From assembly GCA_035772405.1 (NCBI GenBank), contig JAYKKM010000255.1, forward strand, positions 372,001 to 436,000: a stretch of DNA of 64,000 bases, written 5' to 3'. The stretch comes from Chrysogorgia sp. JL179-B06 (lineage: Eukaryota > Cnidaria > Anthozoa > Scleralcyonacea > Chrysogorgiidae). The translations under genes and the position numbers were made by a program. The notes beneath the pieces are model-generated. The model did not search any database, was not told where the DNA came from, and worked only from the letters and a program-made list of their open reading frames with translations. Positions 19,438 to 31,764 of the stretch are shown here, piece after piece; positions within the stretch are counted from its first letter, which is position 1; each line of letters opens with the position of its first letter.

Positions 19438-19560
19438 CTCTGATTGGATAGATACGGGGGAGGGTTTGATTGTAGAAACTCTGATTGGTTAAAGCCGCTA
19501 AACCATTGTAATAGTACGGTAGACCGTGATTATAAAATAAGCACATAAAGACGTCTCAAA
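19438..19560 (+). promoter_or_regulatory. CCAAT/TATA promoter
   Basis: CTCTGATTGG occurs twice (19438-19447 and 19479-19488), followed by a TATA box TATAAAATAA at 19531-19540. Expected transcription start would be near 19560-19570, about 50 bases before the ATG of the next gene. The decamer is shared with the gaps at 14.48 kb and 21.57 kb. Confidence 0.6.
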
Positions 19561-19613
19561 CCAAAACGATTTCAAGCAAGAGAGAAGAACACAGAAAAGA
19601 AAAATATAAGAAG

Positions 19614-20017
19614 ATGGATGAACGAGAAAGAAACCCCGACGCCTCCAACAACACAGACTTCAAACCACCACCACAAGAAAAGAAAGAAGAAAATGTAAGA
19701 TAGCGATAAAATGTTTTACTGTCTGTAAAATCGACATGTATTTATTATGTTTTTTATTTCTCTTAGAAAGAAACCATCCCTCCACCCCCATTGGAAATTC
19801 TATTGAAACAGACTTACCGGGGATACTATTGGTACAGGACCACGAAGAAAGCGAGTGGGCATTCCGCGTCCAAAGGGACGACGAATACGACTTTGAGGAG
19901 TATGAGCCTCCAGAAGAGGACGATGACCCCTGCGTGTGGGGGTATGTAGACTCAAATGGTGAGAATTTTATGTACTTCGAAAGTACAAGACGTTTTATAA
20001 AAATGCACAAGAAGTAA
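19614..20017 (+). CDS. putative two-exon gene behind the CCAAT/TATA promoter
   Basis: Exon 1 (19614-19694) encodes 27 residues beginning MDERERNPDASNN and ends at a good donor (AAT|GTAAGA). A 72-base intron ends TTTTATTTCTCTTAG at 19766. Joined in phase, exon 2 stays open only to 19949. A different frame of exon 2 is longer and more protein-like, with the acidic run DEYDFEEYEPPEEDDD, and continues to 20017. The correct reading therefore cannot be fixed by eye. The alternatives are a different acceptor, an indel or no splicing. The strong promoter and splice signals are the reason for listing it. Confidence 0.35.
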
Positions 20018-21042
20018 AACAATTTTTTTTTACTTGTAGGTTCCTCAAAAAGGGAACCGCTTAGATGTTTAACAAACTTTTTATCGTAATATATATATTT
20101 TGTTTCTTGTATGTTAAAAATATAATTCATCCAACTTCTACATCGTGTGTGTGTTTTTACTATAGCTAACTCTTTCATCATACGCTAACGAACAACCCTG
20201 GCGTAAAATAAGCAATTCATTGAATAAGGGATGACCTGTATTGTCGCTATATATGGACCACTGCCAATTTCATTCGAATCGCAAATTCGACTACGGGTGA
20301 ACGCGCGCCAATGCAGTAATAAAACAGAACATTGGAAGATGTCAGAGTCTTGTACCGAAGCACAACTTACAAGCGAGCTAAACACACACAACTGAAAAAA
20401 TATGAAAAAACATCTGCTTATATACTCTACAATTCTCTTAAAAAATTTTTTGGGTTTTCTCCAAATTTATTAAAACACTTTTACGGTATTAAAACTTTTT
20501 CCACAACTCTAATATTTATTTTTGAACTATTTCATCTAAAATTATTTTGAGAACATTTTTTTCAACTATAACCCATCTCTCAAACTTTTTGGAAGACTTA
20601 AAACACCCAAATAATTTTTATGAGATATATCATCTGAAAATATTTTGAGGAAATATCATTTTTAAAAATACAGTAACTAGGGAATATCAGTCATTCAGCC
20701 ATAAGATGGCGTCGAGGTAAGAGCTCCATGATGGAAATTTCTATGATTAATTCAGTCAAAATGTGTGTTTATTTTTATTTCAATAAACATTACTACTCTT
20801 CAAATAAAAATAGGACAGTTTTTACCAAAACTGTTTGGATTATTTTTATTTCAAAAAACATTACAAGTCTTCAAATAAAAATATGGAAAGTTTTTGGATG
20901 GTACGTGTAAGTATAAATCACATCGGGTGAGGTATGATGGTTATGTATAATAGAATTTTTTGTATTTCTTTTTTCAAAACGAGGTGTGTTGTGTATATAT
21001 ATCACAGTGTGAATGATGATCTGACTAAGTGCTGTCGCGGAT
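20018..21042. other. non-coding AT-rich stretch with short tandem duplications
   Basis: No gene is supported. About 20510-20655 holds two degenerate copies of a unit with ATTTCATCTAAAATTATTTTGAG. At 20768-20899 a unit of about 68 bp containing TTATTTTTATTTCAATAAAC and CTTCAAATAAAAATA occurs twice. A reading frame at 20185-20391 on the minus strand has no recognisable content. Confidence 0.6.
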
Positions 21043-21294
21043 GCTATATGGGGTTGAAAGCAGTGATGAACAAGGAACAGGATGTTTAGTCGTAGAATTT
21101 CGTGTTCCGAATAATTGATGATCAGTGTGGAAAGTTTGCCCAGAAACCAAACATGTCTAAAGTAAAACGTTTCACTTTAGACATGTTTGGTTTCTGGGCA
21201 AACTTTCCGCACTGATCATCAGTTGTTTGAAACACTAAATTCTACGACTAAACATCCTGTTCCTTGTTCATCAATGCTTTCAATCCTATATAGC
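21043..21294. repeat. 252-bp palindrome
   Basis: The left arm 21043-21163 and right arm 21174-21294 are inverted copies at roughly 90 percent identity around a 10-base loop (AAAACGTTTC). The innermost 35 bases of each arm are nearly perfect, and most mismatches lie near the middle of the arms. No coding content was seen. Confidence 0.9.
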
Positions 21295-21674
21295 AAAAGA
21301 CGTCAGTACTTGCTTAACACTATTCACCTTGAATGACCTTCAATCTCTGGTCGTAAAACTCAGGATCAAAAAACTGGTCGTACAACAACACGAGCATTGT
21401 GATATATATACTCTTGACCGCGACCACCTTATTTTGAATATTTTGAATACAAAAAACCTCTTGTATATGACCAGGTGCATATCCCCCCTGATTTGATGAC
21501 TGGTCGTTCTTTACAGGGTGACTACACCTTAAAAATGCGACACCCTGCTGGAAATATGGGACTGGACTGTGCTCTGATTGGTCAATTCAAATCATTCTTG
21601 ATTCTGATTGGCTTAGAGCTCGGTCCAGTCACAAACACATTGAAATATATATATATATATATATACATTACTAC
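21295..21674. other. non-coding stretch with two CCAAT words and a TA run
   Basis: CTCTGATTGG at 21572-21581 and TCTGATTGG at 21603-21611 match the promoter words of element B. An inverted pair GGACTGGACT/GGTCCAGTC surrounds them. A (TA)n run at about 21645-21665 marks the edge of the satellite. No gene was seen. Confidence 0.5.
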
Positions 21675-22228
21675 TATCTCTCTGTCTCTCTCTATGTATC
21701 TCTGTGTCTCTCGGTCTCTCTGTGTCTCTATGTGTCTCCATGTGTCTCTCGGTGTCTCTCTTTGTCTCTCTCTGTCTCTCTCTCTGAGTCTCTGTGTCTC
21801 TGTGTGTCTCTCTGTCCCTATGTGTCTCCCTGTGTCTCTCTGTCTCTCTATGTGTCTCTGTGTCTCTTGGTGTCTCTTTGTGTCTCACTGTGTCTCTCGG
21901 TGTCTCTCTTTGTCTTTCTATGTCTCTCTGTGTCTCTCTGTGTCTCTCTGTGTCTCTGTGTGTCTCTGTATCTCTATGTGTCTCTCTCTGTGTCTCCCTG
22001 TGTCTCTCGGTGTCTGTCTTCGTCTTTCTATGTCTCTCTGTGTCTCTCTGTGTCTCTCTGTGTCTCTGTGTGTCTCCCTGTGTCTTTCTATGTCTCTCTG
22101 TGTCTCTGTGTGTCTCTGTGTGTCTCCCTGTGTCTCTATGTGGCTCTATGTGTCTCCCTGTGTCTCTCGGTGTCTCTCTTTGTCTCCATATGTCTCTCGT
22201 TTCTCTTTGTCTCCCTATGTCTCTCGTA
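21675..22228. repeat. 10-bp satellite GTGTCTCTCT, first block
   Basis: This is a tandem array of the decamer GTGTCTCTCT with frequent one-base variants (ATGTCTCTCT, GTGTCTCTCG, GTGTCTCCCT). It is cut at about 22228 by a LINE fragment and resumes at about 22636. Confidence 0.95.
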
Positions 22229-22640
22229 TGACTCTTGCTTCCGCACGCTTGAAACATAAAGCTATAATGATGTACAAGGTTCTGAATGGTTTGGCACCGT
22301 TGTATCTCTCGGAATTATTTCAACTAAATTCAACTTCACTGAGTTATGGTCTCAGAGAAAGAGATACAAATGTTGTATTGCCAAAACCTAAAACAGAATA
22401 TTTGAAAAAGAGTTTCAAATTTTCTGTAGCAAAATTGTGGAATGATTTACCGACGATTACTAAAATGAAAAATACGTTAGCATCCTTCAAACGTGAACTA
22501 TCAACATTCAGTTCCCAGTAGACTGTCGGTTGTATCTTGTTTTCTTTGTAAATAATTTTTATATTGTATTAATTTTTGTTCGGCTCTTATGAAAAGCAAT
22601 TATATAAATTGATAAGATTCCGAACTGAAATAAATTTGCT
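22229..22640 (+). mobile_element. LINE fragment inside the satellite
   Basis: The plus strand encodes the tail of a non-LTR reverse transcriptase: MMYKVLNGLAPLYLSELF, then NVVLPKPKTEYLKKSFKFS and VAKLWNDLP, ending at a TAG at 22519-22521. About 120 bases of 3' untranslated sequence follow, with AATAAA near 22630. The tail is of L2/CR1 type but differs from the copy at 1.1-1.8 kb. It is 5'-truncated and flanked on both sides by satellite. Confidence 0.8.
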
Positions 22641-25600
22641 CTCTCTCTGTGTAGAGATGTCTCTCTGTGTCTCTATGTGTCTCTCTTTGTCTCTGTGTCT
22701 CTGTGTCTCTGTGTCTCTGTGTCTCTGTGTCTCTGTGTCTCTGTGTGTCTCTGTATGTCTCTCTGTGTCTCTCTGTGTCTCTCTGTGTCTCTGTGTCTCT
22801 CTCTGTGTCTCCCGGTGTCTCTCGGTGTCTTTCTTCGTCTTTCTATGTCTCTGTGTGTCTCTATGTGTATATGTGTGTCTCCCTGTGTCTCTATGTGTCT
22901 CTGTGTGTCTCTCTGTGTCTCTATGTGTCTCTCTGTGTCTCTCTGTGTCTCTCTGTGTCTCTCTGTGTCTCTCTGTGTCTCTCTGTGTCTCTATGGGTCT
23001 CCCTGTGTCTCTCGGTGTCTCTCTTTGTCTATCTATGTCTCTCTGTATCTCTATGTCTCTCTGTGTCTCTCTATGTCTCTCTCTGTCTCTATGTGTCTCT
23101 CTATGTCTCTCTGTGACTCTCTGTGTCTCTCTGTATCTCTCTGTGTCTCTCTGTGTCTCTCTGTGTCTCTCTGTATCTCTCTATGTCTCGCTATGTCTCT
23201 TTGTATCTCTCTGTGTTTCTCTGTGTCTCTGCATGTCTCTCTGTGTCTCTCTGTGTCTCCCTGTGTCTCTCTGTGTCTCTCTGTGTCTCCATGTGTCTCT
23301 CTTTGTCTCTGTGTCTCTCTGTGTCTATCTCTGTTTCTCTGTGTCTCTGTGTGTCTCTATGTGTACCTATGTGTCTCCCTGTGTCTCTCTGTGTCTCTCT
23401 GTGTCTCTCAGTCTCTCTATGTGTCTCCATGTGTCTCTCGGCGTCTCTCTTTGTCTCTCTGTGTCTCCTTGTATCTGTCGGTGTCTCTCTTTGTCTTTCT
23501 ATGTCTCTCTGTATCTTTATGTGTCTCTATGTGTCTCTCTGTGTCTCTCTGTATCTCTCTGTGTCTCTCTGTCTCTCTGTATCTCTCTGTGTCTCTGTAT
23601 GTCTCTCTGTGTCTCTCTGTGTCTCTCTGTGTCTCTCTGTCTCTCTCTGTGTCTCCCTGTGTCTCTCTGTGTCTCTATGTGTCTCTCTGTGTCTCTCTGT
23701 GTCTCTCTGTGTCTCTCTGTGTCTCTCTGTGTCTCTCTGTGTCTCTATGTGTCTCTTTGTGTCCTCTATGTGTCTCGATGTGTCTCTTTGTGTCTCTATG
23801 TGTCTCTTTGTGTCTCTCTGTGTCTCTCTGTGTCTCTCTGTGTCTCTCCATGTCTCTCCATGTCTCGCTTTGTCTCTCTGTGTCTCTCTGTTTCTCTCTG
23901 TGTTTCTCTGTTTCTCTCTGTGTCTCTCTGTGTCTCCATGTGTCTCTCGGTCTCTCTTTGTCTCTCTATGTTTCTCTGTGTCTCTCTGTGTCTCTCTGTG
24001 TCTCTCTGTGTCTCTATGTGTCTCTCTGTGTCTCTCCATGTCTCTCCATGTCTCTCTGTGTCTCGCTATGTCTCTCTGTGTCTCTCTGTGTCTCTCTGTG
24101 TCTCGCTGTGTCTCTCTGTGTCTCTCTGTGTCTCTCTGTGTCTCTCTGTGTCTCTCTGTGTCTCTCTGTGTCTCTATGTGTCTCCCTGTGTCTCTCGGTG
24201 TCTCTTGTTCTCTTTCTATATCTCTCTGTCTCTCTCTGTGTCTCTGTGTCTGTATATGTCTCTGTGTGTCTCTCTGTGTATGTATGTGTCTCCCTGCGTA
24301 TCTCGGTGTCACTCTTTGTCTTTCTATGTCTCTCTGTGTCTCTCTGTTCCTCTCTGTGTCTCTCTGTGTCTCTCTGTGTCTCTCTATGTCTCTTTATGTC
24401 TCTTTGTATCTCTATGTGTCTCTCTGTGTCTCTCTGTGTCTCTCCATGTCTCTCTGTGTCTCTCTGTGTCTCTCTGTGTGTCTCTGTATGTCTCTGTGTG
24501 TCTCTCTGTCTCTCTGTGTCTCTCTGTGTTTCTCTGTGCCTCTGTGTCTCTCTGTGTCTCTCTGTGTCTCTCTATGTCTCTTTATGTCTCTTTGTATCTC
24601 TATGTGTCTCTCTGTGTCTCTCTGTGTCTCTCCATGTCTCTCTGTGTCTCTCTGTGTCTCTATGTGTCTGCATGTGTCTCTCGTTGTCTCTCTTTGTCTT
24701 TCTGTGTCTCTATGTGTCTCCATGTGTCTCTCGGTGTCACTCTTTGTCTTTCTATGTCTCTCTGTGTCTTTATGTCTCTATCCGTGTCTATCTGTGTCTC
24801 TCTGTCTCTCTCTCGGTGTCTCTGTATGTCACTGTGTGTCTCTCTCTGTATCTTTGTGACTCTCTGTGTCTCTATGTATCTCTGTGTGTCTCTGTGTGTC
24901 TCTATGTGACTCTTTGTGTCTCTCTGTGTCTCTATATATCTCTCTGTGTGTCTCTCTGTGTGTCTCTCTCTGTGTCTCTCTGTCTCTCTCTGTGTCTCTC
25001 TGTGGCTCTCTGTGTCTCTCTGTGTCTCTCTGTGTCTCTCTGTGTCTCTCTATGTCTCTCTGTGTCTCTGTATGTCTCTCTGTGTCTCTCTGTGTCTCTC
25101 TGTGTCTCTCTGTGTCTCTCTGTGTCTCTCTCTGTGTCTCCCTGTGTCTCTCGGTGTCTCTCTTTGTCCTTCTATGTCTCTCTATGTCTCTCAGTGTCTC
25201 TCTGTGTCGCTCTGTGTCTCTCTGTGTCTCTCTGTGTCTGTCTGTGTCTCACTGTGTCTCTCTGTGTCTCTATGTGTCTCTCTGTGTCTCTGTGTGTCTC
25301 TCTGTGTCTCTGTGTCTCTCTGTCTCTCTGTGTCTCTATGTGTCTCCCTGTGTCTCTCGGTGTCTCTTTTTTCTCTCTGTGTCTCTCTGTGTCTCCCTGT
25401 GTCTCTCTGTATCTCTCTGTCTCTCTCTGTGTCTCGCTGCGTCTCTGAGTCTCTATGTCTCTATGTGTCTCTATGTTTCTCTCTGTGTCTTTTGCGTCTC
25501 TCTGTCTCTCTCTGTGTCTCTCTATGTCTCTATGTGTCTATCTGTGTCTCTCTGTGTCTCTCTGTGTGTCTCTGTATGTCTCTGTGTGTCTCTCTGTGTC

Positions 25601-27625
25601 TCTCCGTGTCTCTCTGTGTTTCTCTGTGCCTCTCTGTGTCTCTCGGTGTCTCTCTGTGTCTCTCTATGTCGCTTTATGTCTCTTTGTATCTCTATGTATC
25701 TCTCTGTGTCTCTCTGTGTCTCTCCATGTCTCTCCATGTCTCTCGGTGTCTCTCTGTGTCTCTCTGGGTCTCTCTGTGTCTCTATGTATCTCTCTGTGTC
25801 TCTCGGTGTCTCTCTTTGTCTTTCTGTGTCTCTATGTGTCTCCATGTGTCTCTCGGTGTCACTCTTTGTCTTTCTATGTCTCTCTGTGTCTCTCTGTATC
25901 TATCCGTGTCTATCTGTGTCTCTGTCTCTCTCTCTCTGTGTCTCTGTATGTCACTGTGTGTGTCTCTCTGTATCTCTGTGTCTTTCTGTGTCTCTATGTA
26001 TCTCTCTGTGTCTCGGTGTGTCTCTATGTGTCTCTTTGTGTCTCTCTGTGTTTGTATATATCTCTCTGTGTCTCTCTCTCTGTGTCTCTCTCTGTGTCTC
26101 TCTGTCTCTCTCTGTATCTCTCTGTGTCTCGGTGTGTCTCTCTGGGTCACTCTGTGTCTCTCTGTGTCTCTCGGTGTCTCTCTGTGTCTCTCTGTGACTC
26201 TCTGTGTCTCTCTGTGTCTCTCTGTGTCTCTCTGTCTCTCTCTGTGTCTCTCTCTATCTCTTTGTGTCTCCCTGTATCTCTCGTTGTCTCTCTTTGTCTT
26301 TCTATGTCTCTCTGTGTCTCTCTGTGTCTCTCTCTATGTGTCTCTGTGTCTCAGTGTGTCTCTCTATGTTCCTATGTGTCTCCCTGTGTCTCTCTGTCTC
26401 TCTCTGTGTCTCTTTGTGTCTCCCTGTGTCTCTCGGTGTCTCTCTTTGTCTTTCTATGTCTCTCTGTGTCTCTCTGTGTCTCTCTGTGTCTCTCTGTGTC
26501 TCTCGGTGTCTCTCTTTGTCTTTCTATGTATCTCTGTGTCTCTCTGTGTCTATCTGTGTCTCTCTGTGTCTCTATGTGTGTCTCTGTATGTCTCTGTGTG
26601 TCTCTCTCTGTCTCTCTGTGTCTCTATGTGTCTCTCTGTGTCTCTCTCTGTGTCTCTCTGTGTCTCTCTCTATCTCTTTGTGTCTCCCTGTGTCTCTCGT
26701 TGTCTCTCTTTGTCTTTCTATGTCTCTCTGTGTCTCTCTGTGTCTCTCTCTATGTGTCTCTGTGTCACAGTGTGTCTCTCTATGTTCCTATGTGTCTCCC
26801 TGTGTCTCTCTGTCTCTCTCTGTCTCTTTGTGTCTCCCTGTGTCTCTCGGTGTCTCTCTTTGTCTTTCTATGTCTCTCTGTGTCTCTCTGTCTCTATGTG
26901 TGTCTCTGTATGTCTCTCTGTGTCTCTCTCTGTCTCTCTGTGTCTCTATGTGTCTCTCTGTGTCTCTCTGTGTCTCTCTGCGTCTCTCTGTGTCTCTCTG
27001 TGTCTATGTGTGTCTCTGTATGTGTCTCTGTGTCTCTCTGTGTCTCTGTGTCTCTCTCTGTGTCTCCCTGTGTCTCTCGGTTTCTGTCTTCGTCTTTCTA
27101 TGTCTCTCTGTGTCTTTCGGTGTCTCTATGTGTCTCTGTGTGTCTCCCTGTATCACTATGTGTCTCTCTCTGTCTCTCTGTGTCTCTATGTGTCTCCCTG
27201 TGTCTCTCGGTGTCTCTCTTTGTCTATCTATGTCTCTCTGTCTCTCTATGTCTCTATGTGTCTCTCTGTGTCTCTCTGTGTCTCTCTGTGTCTCTCTGTG
27301 TCTCTCTGTGTTTCTCTGTGTCTCTCTGTGTCTCTCTGTGTCTCTATGTGTCTCCATGTGTCTCTCGGTCTCTCTTTGTCTCTCTATGTCTCTCTGTGTC
27401 TCTCTGTGTCTCTCCGTGTCTCTTTGTGTCTCTATGTGTCTCTCTGTGTCTCTCTGTGTCTCTCCATGTCTCTCTGTATCTCTATGTGTCTCTCTGTGTC
27501 TCTATGTGTCTCTATGTGTCTCTTTGTGTGTCTCTGTGTCTCTCGGTGTCTCTCTTTGTCTTTCTATGTCTCTGTGTGTCTCTCTGTGTCTCTCTGTCAC
27601 TCTCTATGTGTCTCTGTGTCTCTGT
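22641..27625. repeat. 10-bp satellite GTGTCTCTCT, second block
   Basis: This is a continuous decamer array with scattered variants. Because ten is not a multiple of three and the unit has no stop in any plus frame, long Ser/Leu/Cys/Val frames run through it, and Arg/Asp/Thr/Glu/His frames run on the other strand. These are not genes. The last 3.7 kb is collinear with 40.44-44.12 kb, including rare variants. Confidence 0.95.
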
Positions 27626-29097
27626 TGTTTTTATAAAATTAGATGTACACAAAATAAAAGAAATAAAAGTTTAAAACTCAGGTATTCAGATCCTGGGGGT
27701 ACAGTGTCACGTCTGATTTTGGTATATGGTGGTTGATGGTCGTTGGCCTCTTGGTTGAATTCCCTGCTGCTCAAATGATGTCATGTAGACTGTTCAGTGT
27801 GGTGAGGTACATGTAAGATTGTCTATGTTCAGTATGTATGTACGTGGAGTCTATATTAAGTGCCGAATGTATTTAGCTTGTACAGTAGATCTGATTGGGG
27901 ACATTTTTCCATTGATTCTGTAGAGAGGAAAACTGGAGAATCCGGGGAAGTGCCCTGAAGGTGCAGGGGAAAAAACTGTATTTTAAAGTCATCCATCTTG
28001 CTGAGTTGACTTAACCCTGGGGAGCAGTGGTGCCGTGCAAGGCAGCCAGCTTGTAGAATACGTTACCAATGCATTCCATATTGTGATACTCTATATGTTG
28101 TGTGTCTCGTTCTTTAAAAAAACCTTATTGTAATTATATTTATAAAGTTGGATGTAAATACAGGTAAACTAAAATAATGTGGAGTTGAGTGAGATTGTGT
28201 TCCGGATAATTATGTCATAGTGTATATTGTATATGTTTTGGATTATGTCATACTATACTGTATGTTGTTTATTTTACCTCAAGTTTATATTGGTTTTTTA
28301 CTTTGTATTATAGCATATCGTGTGGAGAGAATATATTAGAATAGAGGTGTAAAGATGTAAATTAAATAAAGGGAGATGATGATAATGGTGATGTAATAAT
28401 GGTATTTATTTAATGATAGTAATAATAATACTTATTTAAAATTATATTGATAATAATAATTAATGTTATACTGTATACTGTGGATGGTTGTGTATTGTGG
28501 TTGGGTTTGATATTTTCGGACAATGGGATTTGGATCGGAAGAGATTTGTGACGAGCAATGATTTGAATGCAGAATGGGAGAAGTGAAGAGGAGAATGAGG
28601 GAATAAGCTGGGAGAGTGGAGGATTATTGAAGATATGGAATTTGCAAAACCCGGGTGCGGTGAATATAAAGAGTATGTCAAGGCCGAGGTGAATGCCTGA
28701 AGTCCGCCACCCCGACCTTGTCCCTGTTTTTGGAGAAACATAAAGGCCATGAATCGTCAGGTTCCAAGCATGACCGGGAAAGCACGTTTCTAACCTACTA
28801 GCAGGTCTCGGAACGACGTGCCCACATGTGCTTATTGAGAGAAGAGAGTTGGTGGATGAAGACAATGCCAGTGAATAACGCACGACATGTCGATCCAGAA
28901 GGGTTGGTATGTTCTACTGGCAATGAGACGTTCTGGCGAACGTGATGGACTGTGTGAGTGAATGGATACAATAAAAGGGTCGACGCATACTTACGATGGT
29001 TGGAATGCTGTTTTCGTGGGTTTGTTCGTGCGGATGGTGCCTCTGACTTCGGGATTGTTGTTGGAATTATTCAACGCAAAAAATGTAAATACTCTCT
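27626..29097. other. unique non-coding sequence left of the foldback element
   Basis: A/T-rich sequence with TAATAATAAT tracts near 28.40-28.47 kb and an inverted CGACATGTCG near 28.88 kb. Minus-strand frames at 28.41-28.88 kb have simple-sequence ends and no recognisable domain. I support no gene here. Confidence 0.6.
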
Positions 29098-29203
29098 CGT
29101 CGCAAGGGTGGAGGCTAAAAGGGATGACTCAAAAGGACCTTTTCGGTTCCAGTCTCCCTCGGCCGTATTTTCGTTCACGTCAAAAACATGATGATAACTA
29201 TTA

Positions 29204-31163
29204 GCTGACCATCCAGGCATCACTACCCATCACTAGGCATCACTAACCATCACTACCCATCACCAGGCATCACTACCCATCACCAGACATCACTAACCAT
29301 CACTACCCATCACTACCCATCACCAGGCATTACTACCCATCACCAGGCATCACTAGGCATCACTACCCATCACTACCCATCACCAAGCATCACTACCCAT
29401 CACTAGACATCGCTACCCATCACTACCCATCACCAGGCATCACTACCCATCACCAGGCATCACTACCCATCACTACCCATCACTAGGCATCACTACCCAT
29501 CACCAGGCATCACTACCCATCACCAGGCATCACTACCCATCACCAGGCATCACTACCCATCACTACCCATCACTACCCATCACTACCCATCACTACCCAT
29601 CACTACCCATCACTAGACATCACTACCCATCACTAGGCATCCCCAGGCATCACTACCCATCACCAGGCATCACTAGGCATCACTACCCATCACTACCCAT
29701 CACCAGGCATCACTACCCATCACTACCCATCACTAGACATCACTACCCATCACTACCCATCACTAGACATCACTACCCATCACCAGGCATCACTACCCAT
29801 CACTACCCATCACTAGGCATCACTACCCATCACCAGGCATCACTACCCATCACTACCCATCACCAGGCATCACTACCCATCACTACCCATCACTACCCAT
29901 CACTACCCATCACTACCCATCACTACCCATCACTAGGCATCACTACCCATCACTAGACATCACTACCCATCACTAGACATCACTAGGCATCACTACCCAT
30001 CACTACCCATCACTACCCATCACTACCCATCACTAGGCATCACTACCCATCACTACCCATCACTACCCATCACCAGGCATCACCAGGCATCACTACCCAT
30101 CACTAGACATCACTAACCATCACTACCCATCACTACCCATCACCAGGCATTACTACCCATCACCAGGCATCACTAGGCATCACTACCCATCACTACCCAT
30201 CACCAGGCATCACTACCCATCACTAGACATCGCTACCCATCACTACCCATCACCAGGCATCACTACCCATCACCAGGCATCACTACCCATCACTACCCAT
30301 CACTAGGCATCACTACCCATCACCAGGCATCACTACCCATCACCAGGCATCACTACCCATCACCAGGCATCACTACCCATCACTACCCATCACTACCCAT
30401 CACTACCCATCACTACCCATCACTACCCATCACTACCCATCACTAGACATCACTACCCATCACTAGGCATCCCCAGGCATCACTACCCATCACCAGGCAT
30501 CACTATCCTTCACTACCCATCACTAGCCATCACTACCCATCACTAGCCATCACTACCCATCACTAGGCATCACTAGGCATCACTAGGCATCACTACCCAT
30601 CACTAGGCATCACTACCCATCACTAGACATCACTACCCATCACCAGGCATCACTACCCATCACCAGGCATCACTACCCATCACTACCCATCAATACCCAT
30701 CACTAGACATCACTACCCATCACTAGACATCACTACCCATCACTAGACATCACTACCCATCACTACGCATCACTACGCATCACTAGACATCACTACCCAT
30801 CACTACCCATCACTAGGCATCACCAGGCATCACTACCCATCACCAGGCATCACTAGGCATCACTACCCATCACTACCCTTCACTACCCATCACCACCCAT
30901 CACCAGGCATCACCAGGCATCACTACCCATCACTACCCATCACTACCCATCACTACCCATCACTACCCATCACTACCCATCACTACCCATCACTACCCAT
31001 CACTACCCATCACTAACCATCACCAGGCATCACTACCCATCACTACCCATCACTACCCATCACTACCCATTACTAGGCATCACTACCCATCACCAGGCAT
31101 CACTAGCCATCACTACCCATCACTACCCATCACCAGGCATCACTACCCATCACTACCCATCAC
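29204..31163. repeat. left arm minisatellite, decamer CATCACTACC
   Basis: About 196 copies of a 10-bp unit with a few variants (CATCACCAGG, CATCACTAGG, CATCACTAGA). A segment beginning near 29.28 kb is repeated about 820 bp further on (the rare CACTAACCAT words at 29291 and 30111 mark it). Confidence 0.95.
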
Positions 31164-31406
31164 TACACCTTTGTCAGGTCAAATTCAGAAACTTCCGAAT
31201 GAATTTCAGAAATTTCCAAGTCAATTTCAGAACTTTCCAACTGCATTTCAGAATAATACAAATTAATGGACAAAATAATCAATGGACAAAATTCCGCATA
31301 CAACCAAAGCAAACAAATAGCCATAACGAAACCACCAAAACCAGCTATCCTGCATGAGAAGCAAACAATACAACTTCCCAAATTTATGCTCCCACTTCCA
31401 TGTCCT

Positions 31407-31745
31407 TCAAGTTAAGCGCCGCTGAAAAAAACCTTGGGCATGCTGGCATGAATTCACAATGTCTTGTACAGTAATTAGTCCCATGGATTCATCAATTAAC
31501 CCTTCGTCATACGCTAGCCGCGGCTCACCCAATCTGGGAGGTTGAACTTGAGGGACTCGCATTCGCTGTTTCACCACTGCTTTCATTTTGCTTCAGATTG
31601 TCTCCACAGGATTCAACATGGGGGAGTACGGTCCCAAACGACAGACACTCACAGTTAATCCGGTGATCATTCACACATTCTTCAAACTTTGAGTGACAAG
31701 GAGCATTGTCACAAACAATCACGGCCAGCAGCGCGACGCAGTTTA
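31407..31745 (-). pseudogene. DDE transposase remnant (Tc1/mariner/IS630 type)
   Basis: Read on the minus strand, one frame has VIVCDNAPCHSKFEE, the block with the second catalytic Asp. After a one-base shift the next frame has GPYSPMLNPVE, with the catalytic Glu about 34-36 residues later, followed by a TGA and an open tail ending at 31407. Only the C-terminal half of the enzyme is left. A MITE inserted just upstream. It cannot be active. Confidence 0.8.
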
Positions 31746-31764
31746 TAGAGGGCTACATAACGTA

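Noticed and set aside
19660..20181. Minus-strand frame of 173 codons with a Ser-rich stretch
   Set aside because: It is the reverse of the acidic exon on the plus strand and has no independent support.
28410..28883. Minus-strand frame of 157 codons
   Set aside because: Low-complexity C-terminus from TAATAAT tracts, no recognisable motif, and overlapping alternative frames of equal quality.
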